Below are positions 15,659-24,845 of a stretch of DNA of 44,001 nt, piece after piece. Numbering within the stretch: position 1 is the stretch's first letter; each line of letters begins with the position of its first letter. The notes under the pieces were generated by a model. That model saw only the letters and a list, made by a program, of their open reading frames with translations. It did no database searches and was not told the origin of the DNA. Made by a program: the position numbers and the translations under genes. The DNA is from Candidatus Bathyarchaeota archaeon (GTDB lineage: Archaea > Thermoproteota > Bathyarchaeia > Bathyarchaeales > Bathycorpusculaceae), in assembly GCA_022865885.1 (NCBI GenBank), contig JALHSQ010000055.1, positions 125,618-169,618 on the forward strand, in the 5' to 3' direction.

Positions 15659-16318
15659 TCAATCGAGAAAATATGGGATTTCTCTGGCGCTTTCTAGTAT
15701 TAGGTCAGGTTTTTCTATTTCCAGTTCTTGTTGAGAGAAAATCCCAGACAAAACGGCTATCGTTTTCGCACCAACGTTTTTCCCAGCTCTTATGTCGATG
15801 ACAGAGTCACCGACTACGAGACACTCGCCTATTTCGACTTTCAATAGTCTTGAGCACTCGATAAGGGATTCTGGAGAAGGTTTCGGATTCAGCGTGTCTT
15901 GTGCCGTAATCACGTGCTGAAAATACTTCGCAAGGTCGAATCTTTCCAGTTCTTGGACAATTCTCTTTTTGGGAACATGTCGTCTTGTAACCAATGCTAA
16001 CCTTGCTTTTCCTGAAAGTCTTCTAAGTGTATCCTCCATGTAGGGAAAAGGCTTAGTTTTCGTGTCAGTAGCAGCATAGTACGCCTTGAGGTATGTTTCA
16101 AGGAATCTTTTCGAGTCACCACCATTCAGTAAATCATCTATCGGCATGTTTAGTTCAAGTCTTTTCGGGATCTTTAATACTATCTCGCTTTTCTGGATGT
16201 CTTGACCCATTTCGGCAAAAGCAATCCTTGCTGCTTCCAGAAGCGCTTCTCTCGAATCTACAATCGTGCCATCTAGATCTAGCAATATTCCTCTTGCTCT
16301 GAATGTCATTCTAGCCAT
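15659..16318 (-). CDS. HAD-family hydrolase (phosphoglycolate-phosphatase-like)
   Basis: The 219-residue protein has all HAD motifs: DLDGTIVDS (nucleophile D14, acid D16), motif II in LALVTRR, a lysine in NPKPSPESL, and GDSVIDIRAGKN for the metal-binding acids. A helical C1 cap lies between residues 20 and 95. It is a cytosolic phosphatase of the Gph type; the substrate may be phosphoglycolate or another small phosphate ester. The start is ATG 16318 (a second ATG follows at M4). It reads divergently from the uS10 gene. Confidence 0.85.
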   Translation of the reverse strand: MARMTFRARGILLDLDGTIVDSREALLEAARIAFAEMGQDIQKSEIVLKIPKRLELNMPIDDLLNGGDSKRFLETYLKAYYAATDTKTKPFPYMEDTLRRLSGKARLALVTRRHVPKKRIVQELERFDLAKYFQHVITAQDTLNPKPSPESLIECSRLLKVEIGECLVVGDSVIDIRAGKNVGAKTIAVLSGIFSQQELEIEKPDLILESAREIPYFLD

Positions 16319-16362
16319 TCTTATCCTCGCTTGTGTTGTGATTGTTCCTACTATTCGTTTCG

Positions 16363-16373
16363 ATAGGTTTTTA
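16363..16373 (+). promoter_or_regulatory. Probable TATA element for uS10
   Basis: The T-rich TTTTTATTTA lies in the divergent region about 70 bases before the uS10 start. It predicts a start site near 16395 and a leader of about 45 bases. Confidence 0.35.
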
Positions 16374-16440
16374 TTTACGGTTAATCGTCTAGGTAAATAC
16401 CCGATAAATCTAGAGAGAAAGAACCTTAGGAATGAGGCTG

Positions 16441-16749
16441 ATGGTCAGAAAAGCAAGGATCCGCTTGACAAGCACGGACTACATGAAGCTTGAGGACGTG
16501 TGCAATGAGCTGAAAGCGATAGCGCAGAAAACGGGGGTCAAAATGAACGGTCCGGTTCCGTTGCCAACGAAAAGGCTGAAGGTTCCAGTATTGAAGACGC
16601 CCTGTGGCGAAGGAACGGCAACATGGGATAAGTGGGAAATGCGCATTCACAAGCGGCTTATCGATATTGACTCAGAAGAGCGTGTAATGAGACGCATTAT
16701 GCGCATTCGTGTTCCAGAAGAAGTGCATGTAACCATCGAGCTTCTATGA
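16441..16749 (+). CDS. rps10: Small-subunit ribosomal protein uS10
   Basis: A protein of 102 residues, the standard archaeal uS10 length from this start. It contains the conserved GPVPLPTKR loop and the C-terminal [12 protein letters not shown] and [17 protein letters not shown] blocks. uS10 sits in the head of the 30S subunit. An upstream ATG at 16432 would add three residues; family length favours 16441, with GAGG and AGGA both nearby as binding sites. EF-1A, often placed before uS10 in archaea, is not adjacent here. Its last six bases overlap the convergent HTH gene. Confidence 0.97.
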   Translation: MVRKARIRLTSTDYMKLEDVCNELKAIAQKTGVKMNGPVPLPTKRLKVPVLKTPCGEGTATWDKWEMRIHKRLIDIDSEERVMRRIMRIRVPEEVHVTIELL

Positions 16750-17028
16750 TTTTTTTGGTTTCCTTTCATTCTTGTTTTCCCATGGAGATAACAGGCATTC
16801 GCCACATTTCTTCAGGAATTCCACGCCTGTCTTCGTTGTCTTGATATGATGTATTTCAGTAGACTCGAGAAGCTCTTTCTCTACCAGTCTATCCACGTAC
16901 TGTTTCATTTGTGCAAATGACAATCCTACGTCTGACATTAATTTCGTCTTCTTCTTTCCACCCATTGCTTTCGTCAAAATGTCGACGACAATATCATGCC
17001 TGTCTCTTCTAACCACATATAACACCAA
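16744..17028 (-). CDS. Winged-helix DNA-binding protein (HTH_45-like)
   Basis: A 94-residue winged helix protein. The order is a first helix ([10 protein letters not shown]), then [27 protein letters not shown] as the helix-turn-helix, and a wing ending [15 protein letters not shown]. This matches the small archaeal regulators of the HTH_45 group. The start is GTG 17028; a TATA-like CTATATG on the minus strand lies about 35 bases before it (17060-17073). Target unknown. The 3' end overlaps uS10 by six bases. Confidence 0.8.
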   Translation of the reverse strand: MVLYVVRRDRHDIVVDILTKAMGGKKKTKLMSDVGLSFAQMKQYVDRLVEKELLESTEIHHIKTTKTGVEFLKKCGECLLSPWENKNERKPKKS

Positions 17029-17218
17029 GAAGCAACTGATGCAATATGGGTTCTTCGCTTCTTAACATATAGACTTTTCCATAAGACCTGCTAAAGCTTG
17101 TGGAAGTTCATTATTGGAGCCTAGTCGAAAGAAGGTCATAATGAGTGTCAAAGGAACTTGACAGGACTATCCTGCGCAATCCATAAGAACTAGGGTTGCG
17201 AAGATATTCGTGATCCGT

Positions 17219-18865
17219 ATGAGAAGGGGATTTGGGCTCTTTCTGATTCTCTCTGTGTTCTTGTTCTCCTTATATGATCTTAGACAGGGTTCAACTCTAG
17301 TCTTGAGAGCTGCTGGGAATTATCCTGTTTCGAACGTTGACACTGGGCTTGGCTATGGGACTATTCAATTCGCGATAAATGCTCCCGAAACACTGAATGG
17401 ACACACTATTGTTGTTGGGCATGGGATTTACTACGAGAGAGTAGTGGTCAACAAGTCCATTTCGTTAATTGGGGACAGCCAGGAGACTGTAATTGTTGAT
17501 GGCAACGGAACGGGTTCGGTGATCAAGGTTACAGCGAACAATGCAAGAATAGGAAGGTTCACCGTGAGAAATGGCTCCAATGGTATTGAAGTGGCTGGAT
17601 CGAACAATGCTTTGGTTACGGAAAACGTTGTAGTCAATACGACTAACTGGGCCATATATGCTAGTTACTCAACTAATTGCACTATTCGCAACAATATTGC
17701 TGCAAACAATACTTATAGTGGCATTCTGGTTACGAATTCAATGGATTTTGCTGTCAGCGATAATTCTGCTTATGGCAACGGAGGCTATGGTATCAATGCT
17801 AATAGTTCCCGCAATGGTCTAATTGAACACAATGACGCATTTGCTAATTACTATGATGGGATAGGGCTTTCTTCGGTCTCCGTGAATTGCACCATTGCCG
17901 GCAACAATGTGTTCAATAATTCAATTTACGGAATTTGGGTTGACAGTGATTGTGCGGGTAACACTATTTATGTCAACAATCTTGTTAGGAATGTGATCCA
18001 AGCACTGGCTGGTAATCTGACAAACAATTGGGATTCCGGATTTGAAGGCAACTACTGGAGTAATTATGAAGGGGCTGACATGAACAACGACGGAATAGGC
18101 GACACGCCATACAGTGTCACTGGTGGCAGCATAGATAATCATCCATTGATGGGCGAACTCTATCATTTCACCGCTTTTAGAGGTCACCAAATGGATTTCA
18201 TCACAAACTCGACTATAGAGGATTTTGTGTCCTTTAACTCGATATGCACAGTGAGAATTCATATCTCTGACAAGATTTCAAATCAAACCTCTGGTTTTTG
18301 CAGAGTTAGACTACCTCATTCATTGATGATTCAACCCTACAATGTGAGTACTGACATTGCAGAAGTTACCTTTGCGAATTACAACCTTCGCGACGATGGA
18401 TCTAGTAGATGGATTTACTTCACTTACGCTCACCAAACACGTGAAGTCTTGATACGCGGCACTCCGGTTACCGCGAACCTTTCTCCTATTATCGAGATTC
18501 TTTCACCTCAAAACGAAACCTACTCATCGAGTTCAGTACCCTTGAACTTCACCATTAGCGAAACGACCTCTTGGATTGGCTACTGCCTTGATGGAAAATC
18601 AAACACAACAATCAATGGAAATGCGACCCTCTCAGACTTGCCAGATGGAACACATGATTTGGTCATCTACATCCACGATTCGTATGGAAATCCTGAAGCT
18701 TCTGCAAGGATCTACTTCGCGGTGAGTGCGCAGCAAGTTTGGTTTCTTTTTTTGGAGATTCTGGCTGGAGTATTAGTCGCACTAGTGGTTGGCGCAGTGC
18801 TAATCATGCGCCTGAGAAGACCAAGACCTAAGAGGCCTATTAGGAAGGCTAAGCGGCGTATTTGA
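17219..18865 (+). CDS. Surface-anchored right-handed beta-helix protein (NosD-like)
   Basis: About 548 residues: an N-terminal signal peptide (RRGFGLFLILSVFLFSLY), then parallel beta-helix repeats with IxxNxxxxN turns across about residues 50-270 and the NosD-type end GIGDTPYSV-IDNHPLMG. After this comes a module of about 100 residues with FCRVRLPHSL and YFTYAHQTREVLIRGT, an Ig-like stretch (NLSPIIEILSPQNET), a C-terminal TM helix and a basic tail. It is exported and tethered, with the beta-helix outside, and may bind or cleave polysaccharide. ATG 17219 is preferred over GTG 17210. The same design recurs at 31512 and 33326. Confidence 0.85.
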   Translation: MRRGFGLFLILSVFLFSLYDLRQGSTLVLRAAGNYPVSNVDTGLGYGTIQFAINAPETLNGHTIVVGHGIYYERVVVNKSISLIGDSQETVIVDGNGTGSVIKVTANNARIGRFTVRNGSNGIEVAGSNNALVTENVVVNTTNWAIYASYSTNCTIRNNIAANNTYSGILVTNSMDFAVSDNSAYGNGGYGINANSSRNGLIEHNDAFANYYDGIGLSSVSVNCTIAGNNVFNNSIYGIWVDSDCAGNTIYVNNLVRNVIQALAGNLTNNWDSGFEGNYWSNYEGADMNNDGIGDTPYSVTGGSIDNHPLMGELYHFTAFRGHQMDFITNSTIEDFVSFNSICTVRIHISDKISNQTSGFCRVRLPHSLMIQPYNVSTDIAEVTFANYNLRDDGSSRWIYFTYAHQTREVLIRGTPVTANLSPIIEILSPQNETYSSSSVPLNFTISETTSWIGYCLDGKSNTTINGNATLSDLPDGTHDLVIYIHDSYGNPEASARIYFAVSAQQVWFLFLEILAGVLVALVVGAVLIMRLRRPRPKRPIRKAKRRI

Positions 18866-18936
18866 AGGGGAAGAGTTATGCGTTTCGATTGAGAAGGATC
18901 GACTGTACAGAAGCCCGAGAGGTCTTTCTGATCCTG

Positions 18937-19752
18937 TTAGCCTGGGACGACTCCCACGGTGGTCACGAGGATTCCATTTTTCTCAAGCTCATGGATGAAT
19001 GGGTTTATTCCTACAGAATCACTTGCAATGTGTCCAGTTACTACGAGATTCCCCTTTTCCTCAGATTTCAGCTTCTCCAAGTCCGCTGAGCTAATGTGAA
19101 TGTAAATGACCGTTCCGATACCGTGTTCAAAGTATGTTTTCGCAACTTCGTAGCCGCCATTCGTTCCGGCTCCATGTGAAACAACGACCTTGCCGGCTAG
19201 GTTTTCGGCTTTTCCGACCAGGATCTTGATCTCTGTGAGTGCATTCTTGAATTCACTCAGCTTGCCTAACTCGGCAACCACAGCTTCTACCGTGGCATTC
19301 TTGCTGGTCGCCCTGCTGATTTGTTTGATCATGATTCTTCTTCCCAGTTCATCAAGGGGCGTGTGTATGTTCATGTAGGGCATTTTTAGGAGTCGGGCTA
19401 CGTCAACTGAGTGATCATAATTCCGCGTCTGTGCATCTGTTTCCAGCTGCGCTAGCTTTTTCTTTACAGTTTTTTCCGCTTTGGCTCGTGAGATTCCAAC
19501 GTCAACCATTTGTTCAACATGTCTCTTGAAGACATGATGAAAGTTTGTGATGGCTTTTCCGCCTGCTGGATGATGAGCGATGACTGCGTCATAGTCTAGC
19601 TGCTTTGCTAGAAGCAGTTCCGGGACGCTGGCGTCAATTCCGAACAAGACTTTTTTGATGTTGGTTCCGCTTACGTATATTGCGCTGTCTTCAGGGATCT
19701 CTTTGAGGTTTGCGAGTTTCAAAGACAGTTTCATGATGTCTTTAGTGTTCAT
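18937..19752 (-). CDS. Nif3/DUF34-family dinuclear-metal protein
   Basis: A 271-residue Nif3-like protein. The metal-binding HHP motif (AVIAHHPAGG) is in the first third. The C-terminal part has the returning VVSHGAGTNGG and LVVTGHIASDSVG segments that complete the dinuclear site. The family is found in all domains; its reaction is unsettled, and GTP-cyclohydrolase-related annotations are not demonstrated. ATG 19752 is taken as start; a TTG at 19764 would add four residues. It is divergent from the DMT transporter, and a shared palindrome lies between them. Confidence 0.85.
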   Translation of the reverse strand: MNTKDIMKLSLKLANLKEIPEDSAIYVSGTNIKKVLFGIDASVPELLLAKQLDYDAVIAHHPAGGKAITNFHHVFKRHVEQMVDVGISRAKAEKTVKKKLAQLETDAQTRNYDHSVDVARLLKMPYMNIHTPLDELGRRIMIKQISRATSKNATVEAVVAELGKLSEFKNALTEIKILVGKAENLAGKVVVSHGAGTNGGYEVAKTYFEHGIGTVIYIHISSADLEKLKSEEKGNLVVTGHIASDSVGINPFIHELEKNGILVTTVGVVPG

Positions 19753-19850
19753 GTGGAATTCCAATTCAAGTTTCTGAAGGGACTGTTATATTGGTTTCGT
19801 TGCCTACCAAATGCCGTGCATTAGTGATCATGTGCGGATCTTCTCACGTA

Positions 19851-19864
19851 TCCATTTAAATGGA
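19851..19864. promoter_or_regulatory. 14-base perfect palindrome with TATA core before the DMT transporter
   Basis: TCCATTTAAATGGA is perfectly self-complementary. Its TTTAAA core lies where an archaeal TATA box should be for the gene starting at 19900, predicting a leader of about 16 bases with its AAGGA. Because it is symmetric it might drive both this gene and the divergent Nif3 gene, or bind a dimeric repressor over the TATA box. Confidence 0.5.
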
Positions 19865-19899
19865 AGGCGAGTGAATGCGTAGGGTGACAAGGAAATCTG

Positions 19900-20808
19900 A
19901 TGTTTCGAAGAACTAGGAAACTAGCTCTTGCAGAAGGTCTAACTGCAGGGTTCTTGTTTGGGACTGCCGCAATCTTCATAAGGTTCATGCAAGACTTGGA
20001 TGCTTTCGCAATCGCTTTCTGGCGACTGGTAATTGCATGCTCAGCTATAGCCTTCCTGTTGGTGTTTCTCGGAAGAGCTCTTGACCTCAAACTTCTAGGA
20101 AAGAACTTGAAGAAGCTCATTGTTCTCAGTGTTCTGTTGGGTCTTCATTTTGTGTTTTTCGTGTCTGCGGTGAAGGACACGTCGATTTTGAATGCCACCG
20201 TCCTCGTCAATACAACTCCGATATTCTCAGTCTTTGTTTCCAGTTTTCTCTTCAAGTTGAAGCCATCGCGCTTTGCTGTAGCGGGCTTGATCGTTTCATT
20301 CATCGGCGTGGGCGTGGTTGCACTTGCTGAAACATTGACTGCAAGTAGTGGTTCTGCTCAAACAGGCACCTCTACTAGTATAAAGGGTGATTTAGAAGCA
20401 ATTTTGGCTGCCTTGGTTGAGACTTTCTATCTTAGTTACGGTAGAAACGTTAGGAGTAGGATGCACTTGCTTCCTGTAATGTGTTTTATGTACCTGTTGG
20501 CGGCGGTTTTTGTAGGAGTTCTAGGCGTTGGTGCAGCAAGGAATGTTTTTTCACTACCAACAATTGTGGGAGCTATGCTTGCGCTTGTTGGTTTGGGGAT
20601 TGTCCCCACGGCGGCTGCTCATACGCTGTATTTTTCGTCACTGTCAAACCTTAAATCCTTCGAAACTGCCGCAATGGCGCTGCTTGAGCCGGTCGGGGCG
20701 ACGATTCTCGGTATGAGTCTGTTTCAAGAGATACCTGCACCACTGTTTGCTCTGGGTGCAACCTTGATATTGATGGGAATCTTGTTTGTCGTCAGAAACC
20801 ATGATTGA
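19900..20808 (+). CDS. EamA/DMT-family transporter
   Basis: A protein of 302 residues with about ten hydrophobic helices in two EamA repeats (roughly 9-145 and 165-298). Family features are AAIFIRFM in helix 1, the FWRLVIA segment, and the C-terminal LLEPVGATILG motif typical of the second repeat. Members export amino acids, nucleotides or other metabolites. AAGGA lies seven bases before ATG 19900. The substrate is unknown. Confidence 0.88.
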   Translation: MFRRTRKLALAEGLTAGFLFGTAAIFIRFMQDLDAFAIAFWRLVIACSAIAFLLVFLGRALDLKLLGKNLKKLIVLSVLLGLHFVFFVSAVKDTSILNATVLVNTTPIFSVFVSSFLFKLKPSRFAVAGLIVSFIGVGVVALAETLTASSGSAQTGTSTSIKGDLEAILAALVETFYLSYGRNVRSRMHLLPVMCFMYLLAAVFVGVLGVGAARNVFSLPTIVGAMLALVGLGIVPTAAAHTLYFSSLSNLKSFETAAMALLEPVGATILGMSLFQEIPAPLFALGATLILMGILFVVRNHD

Positions 20809-20866
20809 GAGTTGCGATAGTCGACGAGAGGCTGTATTCTTCAGCTATGTTGATGTGAGTCGTGTA

Positions 20867-21151
20867 CTACTCTTCTTCTTCGGTGACTTTTATTGCTTTA
20901 ATAACTAGGGCGTTCTCTTTTCCGCCGATTGCTCTAAAGGTTTCTTTAAGTCCTTGTTGGTGCAGGAATTTTCGTAGAAGCACTCTTATGTATACTCTCG
21001 AGATTGCTTTTCCTTCTCCTTTTATGGTTAATTGGTTTGTTGCTGTTTCGATGTCAGCGTTTGTTTTTTCTTTCAGGAATTTGGCTAGTTCTTTTATGAC
21101 GTCGCTTCCTTCGCTTTTCAGATCCGAGATGTCAATTTTCATTTCTGTCAT
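20867..21151 (-). CDS. eL22-like ribosomal protein
   Basis: A 94-residue basic protein with an acidic tail (VTEEEE). The second half, with S51-R52-V-Y54, RKFL (60-63), L68, F72-R73 and a later K, lines up with the eukaryotic eL22 block that reads [25 protein letters not shown]. The first half (KIDIS, then a helix ELAKFLKEKT and a strand LTIKG) matches eL22's order. Ribosomal location is inferred from that resemblance only. It is the last gene of a minus-strand operon, nine bases after the DUF47 stop, with GGTGA before its ATG. eL22 is best known from eukaryotes, so the call needs a profile search. Alternatives: an unrelated small ferredoxin-fold protein. Confidence 0.6.
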   Translation of the reverse strand: MTEMKIDISDLKSEGSDVIKELAKFLKEKTNADIETATNQLTIKGEGKAISRVYIRVLLRKFLHQQGLKETFRAIGGKENALVIKAIKVTEEEE

Positions 21152-21160
21152 GTTTTCACC

Positions 21161-21820
21161 TTATTTTCTGACCATTATGATTCTCACTTGGTCACATGCG
21201 TCTTCGCATGAGTCTGCGATCATTTCTATAGCTTCGAAGAGCTGGCTTATTAATACGACTATTCCAGCTTTGGGGAAATTCTCCTTTGCGATCAGTATTC
21301 TGGCTTTTTCGTGTATGTCGTCGACTTTTTCTTCTTCTCTTTCCACGGCATCTGCAGCTTGTAGGGCTTCTTCGGGTTTTGTTATGATTTTGTTGACGCA
21401 TCTTTGAAGCGAAGTTGCACATTCTTTTACGCTTCTTACGATTTCCACAGTTGCGTCTTTGATCGATTGGGGTAGTTGCTCCATTGGGATAGCGCCAAGT
21501 ATGCGCGTAGCTTCGCGGCTCCAGTCTGCTACCATGTCAACTCTTTTGACGAGATCCAGCAGGTCCTCTCTGTCTGTTGGCGGTAGTTCTCCTCTTGATA
21601 TTTCATCCATGACCGTTCTTCGTAATCTGTCTGCTTCTCTTTCATTGTTGGTGACTCTTTCAACGAATCTATGCATGTCCTTCTCTTCTTCCCTGATTGC
21701 CGCCATGATCGCTTTTTCGAGGTCGTCAACGATCCCTGTTGTCAAAGCTAGATGTTGCTGTATTGTGGCTATCGCTTTTGTTTCTCTTCTCTTCTCAAAC
21801 CATTCTAGAAGCTCACTCAA
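21161..21820 (-). CDS. DUF47/PhoU-like protein
   Basis: A 219-residue all-helical protein of the DUF47 (TIGR00153-like) group, related to PhoU. It has long charged helices with regular repeats of acidic residues (NNEREADRLRR, AVEREEEKVDDIHEKA, and the C-terminal EAIEMIADSCEDACDQ) that bind metals in PhoU-like folds. Relatives accompany phosphate or other anion transporters and regulate them in the cytosol. It overlaps the end of the upstream ATPase gene by eight bases, so it belongs to the transporter operon and probably regulates that transporter. The start is ATG 21820. Confidence 0.82.
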   Translation of the reverse strand: MSELLEWFEKRRETKAIATIQQHLALTTGIVDDLEKAIMAAIREEEKDMHRFVERVTNNEREADRLRRTVMDEISRGELPPTDREDLLDLVKRVDMVADWSREATRILGAIPMEQLPQSIKDATVEIVRSVKECATSLQRCVNKIITKPEEALQAADAVEREEEKVDDIHEKARILIAKENFPKAGIVVLISQLFEAIEMIADSCEDACDQVRIIMVRK

Positions 21821-22916
21821 CTGTTATCTCCTCTTTCAATCCCTTTTCAGGGTACTTGAACATGCGGCTTTTTTCAGGGGGGAAAGTGGTGGTTACTTTT
21901 TCGCCGACTTTGAGCCATTCTCCTATCATAGAAGGCCTGACTGTTATTACCAAATCTTGATTTTCAAGTCTGATTTCATATCTTATGTTTGTTCCCTCGA
22001 AAGTTACTCTCTCTATGCTGCCTGAAATCGAGTTCTTTTCATTCTTACTTTCCTTTCCCACGTTTAGAGCTTCAGGTCGTATTGCCAAGACCACTCTTTC
22101 ACCTTTTTTCGCACTATTATTCAAGATTCGAATTCTGAGGTCTCCTCGGAGTTCCACTGTTGCTTCTGTTCCGTTTGTGTTCGAGATGTAGCCTTCAAGA
22201 AAGTTTGCTCCTCCAATAAAGTGAGCAACGAAAATGTTCTTCGGAGCCATGTAGAGCTCCTGTGGAGTTCCGACCTGTACTATTGTTCCTTTTCTCATGA
22301 CTGCGATCCTGTCTGAAATGGCCATGGCTTCGGACTGATCGTGAGTGACGTGTATGGATGTTAGTCCAAGGTCCTTCGCCATTCTCCTTATTTCATATCT
22401 AAGTTCATTCCGGACTTTCGCGTCGAGTTGTCCTAATGCTTCGTCTAGGAGTAGGAGTTTTGCTCCTGCCGCTAATGCTCTTGCTAGGGCTATTCTTTGC
22501 ATCATTCCTCCGCTGAGCTCGTTTGGGAAGGCTTCCAGACGTTCGTGTAGTTTCACCATTTCGAGTACTTCGTGTCCTATTGTTTCGGCTTTTTTCATGT
22601 CGTAGCCTTTTACTCTTGGGCCGTAGGTTACGTTGTTCCAAGCGTTCATGTGTGGAAACAGCGCAAAGGTTTGGAAGACAAATCCGACGTCTCTGTCCTC
22701 TGGTGGGATGTCGTTAACGAGTTTATCCCCGATGTAGATTTCACCTTCGTCGGGTTGGATGAGGCCTGCGATGAGTCTGAGCAAAGTGGTTTTTCCGCAG
22801 CCGCTTGGTCCTAGTAGGGCGAAATACTCCATGTCGTGAATATGGAGACTCACGTTGTCCACGGCGACTAGTTTTCCGAATCTTTTGGTGACATTTACTA
22901 TGCGGACGTCAGGCAT
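21813..22916 (-). CDS. ABC transporter ATP-binding protein (iron/anion-type, with TOBE)
   Basis: The protein has 367 residues. Walker A is GPSGCGKT (36-43), the signature is LSGGMMQ (134-140), and Walker B is LLLLDE (154-159) with the D-loop GQLDAK. Residues from about 240 form a TOBE-like regulatory region. This layout is that of FbpC/PotA/ModC-type importers. The partner is the fused permease encoded upstream on the same strand, 76 bases away. No substrate-binding protein is adjacent, so iron, phosphate, molybdate/tungstate and sulfate remain possible substrates. Confidence 0.9.
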   Translation of the reverse strand: MPDVRIVNVTKRFGKLVAVDNVSLHIHDMEYFALLGPSGCGKTTLLRLIAGLIQPDEGEIYIGDKLVNDIPPEDRDVGFVFQTFALFPHMNAWNNVTYGPRVKGYDMKKAETIGHEVLEMVKLHERLEAFPNELSGGMMQRIALARALAAGAKLLLLDEALGQLDAKVRNELRYEIRRMAKDLGLTSIHVTHDQSEAMAISDRIAVMRKGTIVQVGTPQELYMAPKNIFVAHFIGGANFLEGYISNTNGTEATVELRGDLRIRILNNSAKKGERVVLAIRPEALNVGKESKNEKNSISGSIERVTFEGTNIRYEIRLENQDLVITVRPSMIGEWLKVGEKVTTTFPPEKSRMFKYPEKGLKEEITVE

Positions 22917-22992
22917 AGGCTAGTTTCTCCATGTTTGTCGGCTTTCAAAGTGAGAGTCTACTGAGAAATTTGTAGGCTGTATATTAATCATG

Positions 22993-24747
22993 TCAGTATC
23001 TTCCCTTTCCTTTGATGCTGAGTCTCAGAGCAAGTAGGATAATGAATGAGAATAGCATGAGGAAGCCGCAACCTAGGCCGATTTCTAGTGGTGTGGCTAG
23101 TATTGTCTGTTTGCCAAAGCGTGGAACCCAGTCTACGAGGACGACGGGTGCAGTGCGAAGTGTGCTGACTACTGCTACTGTGGCGCCGGTTTCGCTTATG
23201 CTTCTGGTGAAGACCATTACAGCGCCAGAAAGTATCGAGTACTTGGTTAGTGGCAGGATTATCGTTCTAAAGACTCCTAGAGGTTTTGCTCCGAGCGTTC
23301 TTGATGCTTCCTCGATGTCCATGCTTATTCTTTCGGTTGCTGCTGACATGGATCTCACGAAATACGGATACGTTATTGCTAGGTGTGCAAGAATTAGCAA
23401 CAGCATTTCTGGTACGAAGGCTAGGTTTTTCCAAAATATCGCCAGTGAGACGCCTAACGCGATTGAGGGGACAATCAGTGGGATGTTAACAAGTACATCG
23501 AGTATCGCCGAGGGCAATGCTCCGAGTTTTCTTCTAGCGATGATTATTGCCATTGGCAATCCGATGAACACGTTTACAATGGTCACGATCGCCGCAAGCG
23601 AGTATGAGAGAAAGAGGCTGTTCCAATATTCTCCCCATATACCCAAGCCCAGCAGTGCCTTAGGTAATGTGCCGGTAATTTGAAGCTGACGAAAATCGGG
23701 TGTATGCTGAAAAATACCTGAGCCCAATAGTGATTTGGAAAATGTGCCGGTGAAGATGGCTTGGAATGCTGGAAGCGCTACGAAGATGGATGGCAAAAAC
23801 GCTAATGCGAGAAAAATCAGGATTGTGCTGTAGTCTCTTGTGCGGGTTGCCTTTACGTAGCTGAGTTTCCTTTCAAAGGTGGGCCAGATTCTCTTTACTG
23901 GCAGCTTCAGTCGTGGTCCAAGGCCGCGAATTAGGCCGAAAATTGTCAGTGCAACAGCCATGAGTATGAAGCTTGCAAAGACAATTGATCCTTCGTATAC
24001 TGGCTGGGTTATAGCTCCGTTTTTGAATCCGTCTTTCATGTTTTGAATGAAGACTGGGCCATTCTCAAATGCGCCTGCAACGATGAATGTGGCGCCGGTC
24101 TCCGAAATTGATCTTGAAAATGCAAGTATGAACGCGGCGATTAATGAAGTTCTTATTATTGGGATTGTGACGGTTCTTGAGACGGTGAAAGGTGGTGCAC
24201 CGAGAGTTCTTGAAGCGTTTTCATATTCTTTCTTGTAGTCGAGTAGGGCGCCGACGATTACTCTGACCACGACTGGGTATGAGAATGCGAAATGGAGCAG
24301 GATGACAAGTATCCAACCGGGTGAAACAAGTGGATTTCCGAATATCGCAGAAACTCCTTGGGAGCTACTCCAGAACAGAAGTAGCGAGTATCCAAGCACG
24401 GCTGTCGGCACGATGAATGGGACATCCGACAGGGTGTCGAGTACGTTTATCCATTTTGATTTTCGTCGTGCGATTAGCCACGCCATCGGGATGCCTGTTG
24501 CAACGTCTACGGCTGAGACTAGTAGGGCTACGATGAAAGAATAGGCAACTGCATTTGTCGCCCGGTTCATTTGGCTTGGGTCAGCTATGACGTTTTGCAT
24601 GGTGTCCCATTTCATCAATATTCCGAATATCGGTGGAAGCAGAATTAGTGTGAGGAACACCATCACTGCTGTTAAGTACATTCCATACTTTACAGCTCTT
24701 ATTGACGACAGTTTGTCTAGGGTTTCCGTGACTCTTTGTTTAAGCAA
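22993..24747 (-). CDS. Fused two-domain ABC permease (FbpB-like)
   Basis: A 584-residue permease with about 12 TM helices in two tandem copies of the binding-protein-dependent permease domain. Each copy ends with a near-identical segment, SRSISETGAT in the first and TRSISETGAT in the second. EAA-loop motifs occur near ASRTLGAPPFTV and ASRTLGAKPLGV. Such fused permeases pair with one ATPase type in iron(III), thiamine or polyamine systems. The start is TTG 24747; no ATG is in frame before the first TM helix. It is first in the operon that continues with the ATPase, DUF47 and the eL22-like gene. No solute-binding protein is nearby. Confidence 0.9.
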   Translation of the reverse strand: MLKQRVTETLDKLSSIRAVKYGMYLTAVMVFLTLILLPPIFGILMKWDTMQNVIADPSQMNRATNAVAYSFIVALLVSAVDVATGIPMAWLIARRKSKWINVLDTLSDVPFIVPTAVLGYSLLLFWSSSQGVSAIFGNPLVSPGWILVILLHFAFSYPVVVRVIVGALLDYKKEYENASRTLGAPPFTVSRTVTIPIIRTSLIAAFILAFSRSISETGATFIVAGAFENGPVFIQNMKDGFKNGAITQPVYEGSIVFASFILMAVALTIFGLIRGLGPRLKLPVKRIWPTFERKLSYVKATRTRDYSTILIFLALAFLPSIFVALPAFQAIFTGTFSKSLLGSGIFQHTPDFRQLQITGTLPKALLGLGIWGEYWNSLFLSYSLAAIVTIVNVFIGLPMAIIIARRKLGALPSAILDVLVNIPLIVPSIALGVSLAIFWKNLAFVPEMLLLILAHLAITYPYFVRSMSAATERISMDIEEASRTLGAKPLGVFRTIILPLTKYSILSGAVMVFTRSISETGATVAVVSTLRTAPVVLVDWVPRFGKQTILATPLEIGLGCGFLMLFSFIILLALRLSIKGKGRY

Positions 24748-24845
24748 ATTTCACTCTTCCCGATGGTTTCTGGCTCTAGTAGTTTTAGCATGTCTCCCTC
24801 TTCTCACTCGTGGCTTCTGTTCATAAGTTTTCCGAATGAATGTTT

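Noticed and set aside
23012-23683. A 223-codon frame opposite the ABC permease
   Set aside because: It is an antisense shadow of the permease; the permease frame carries clear family motifs.
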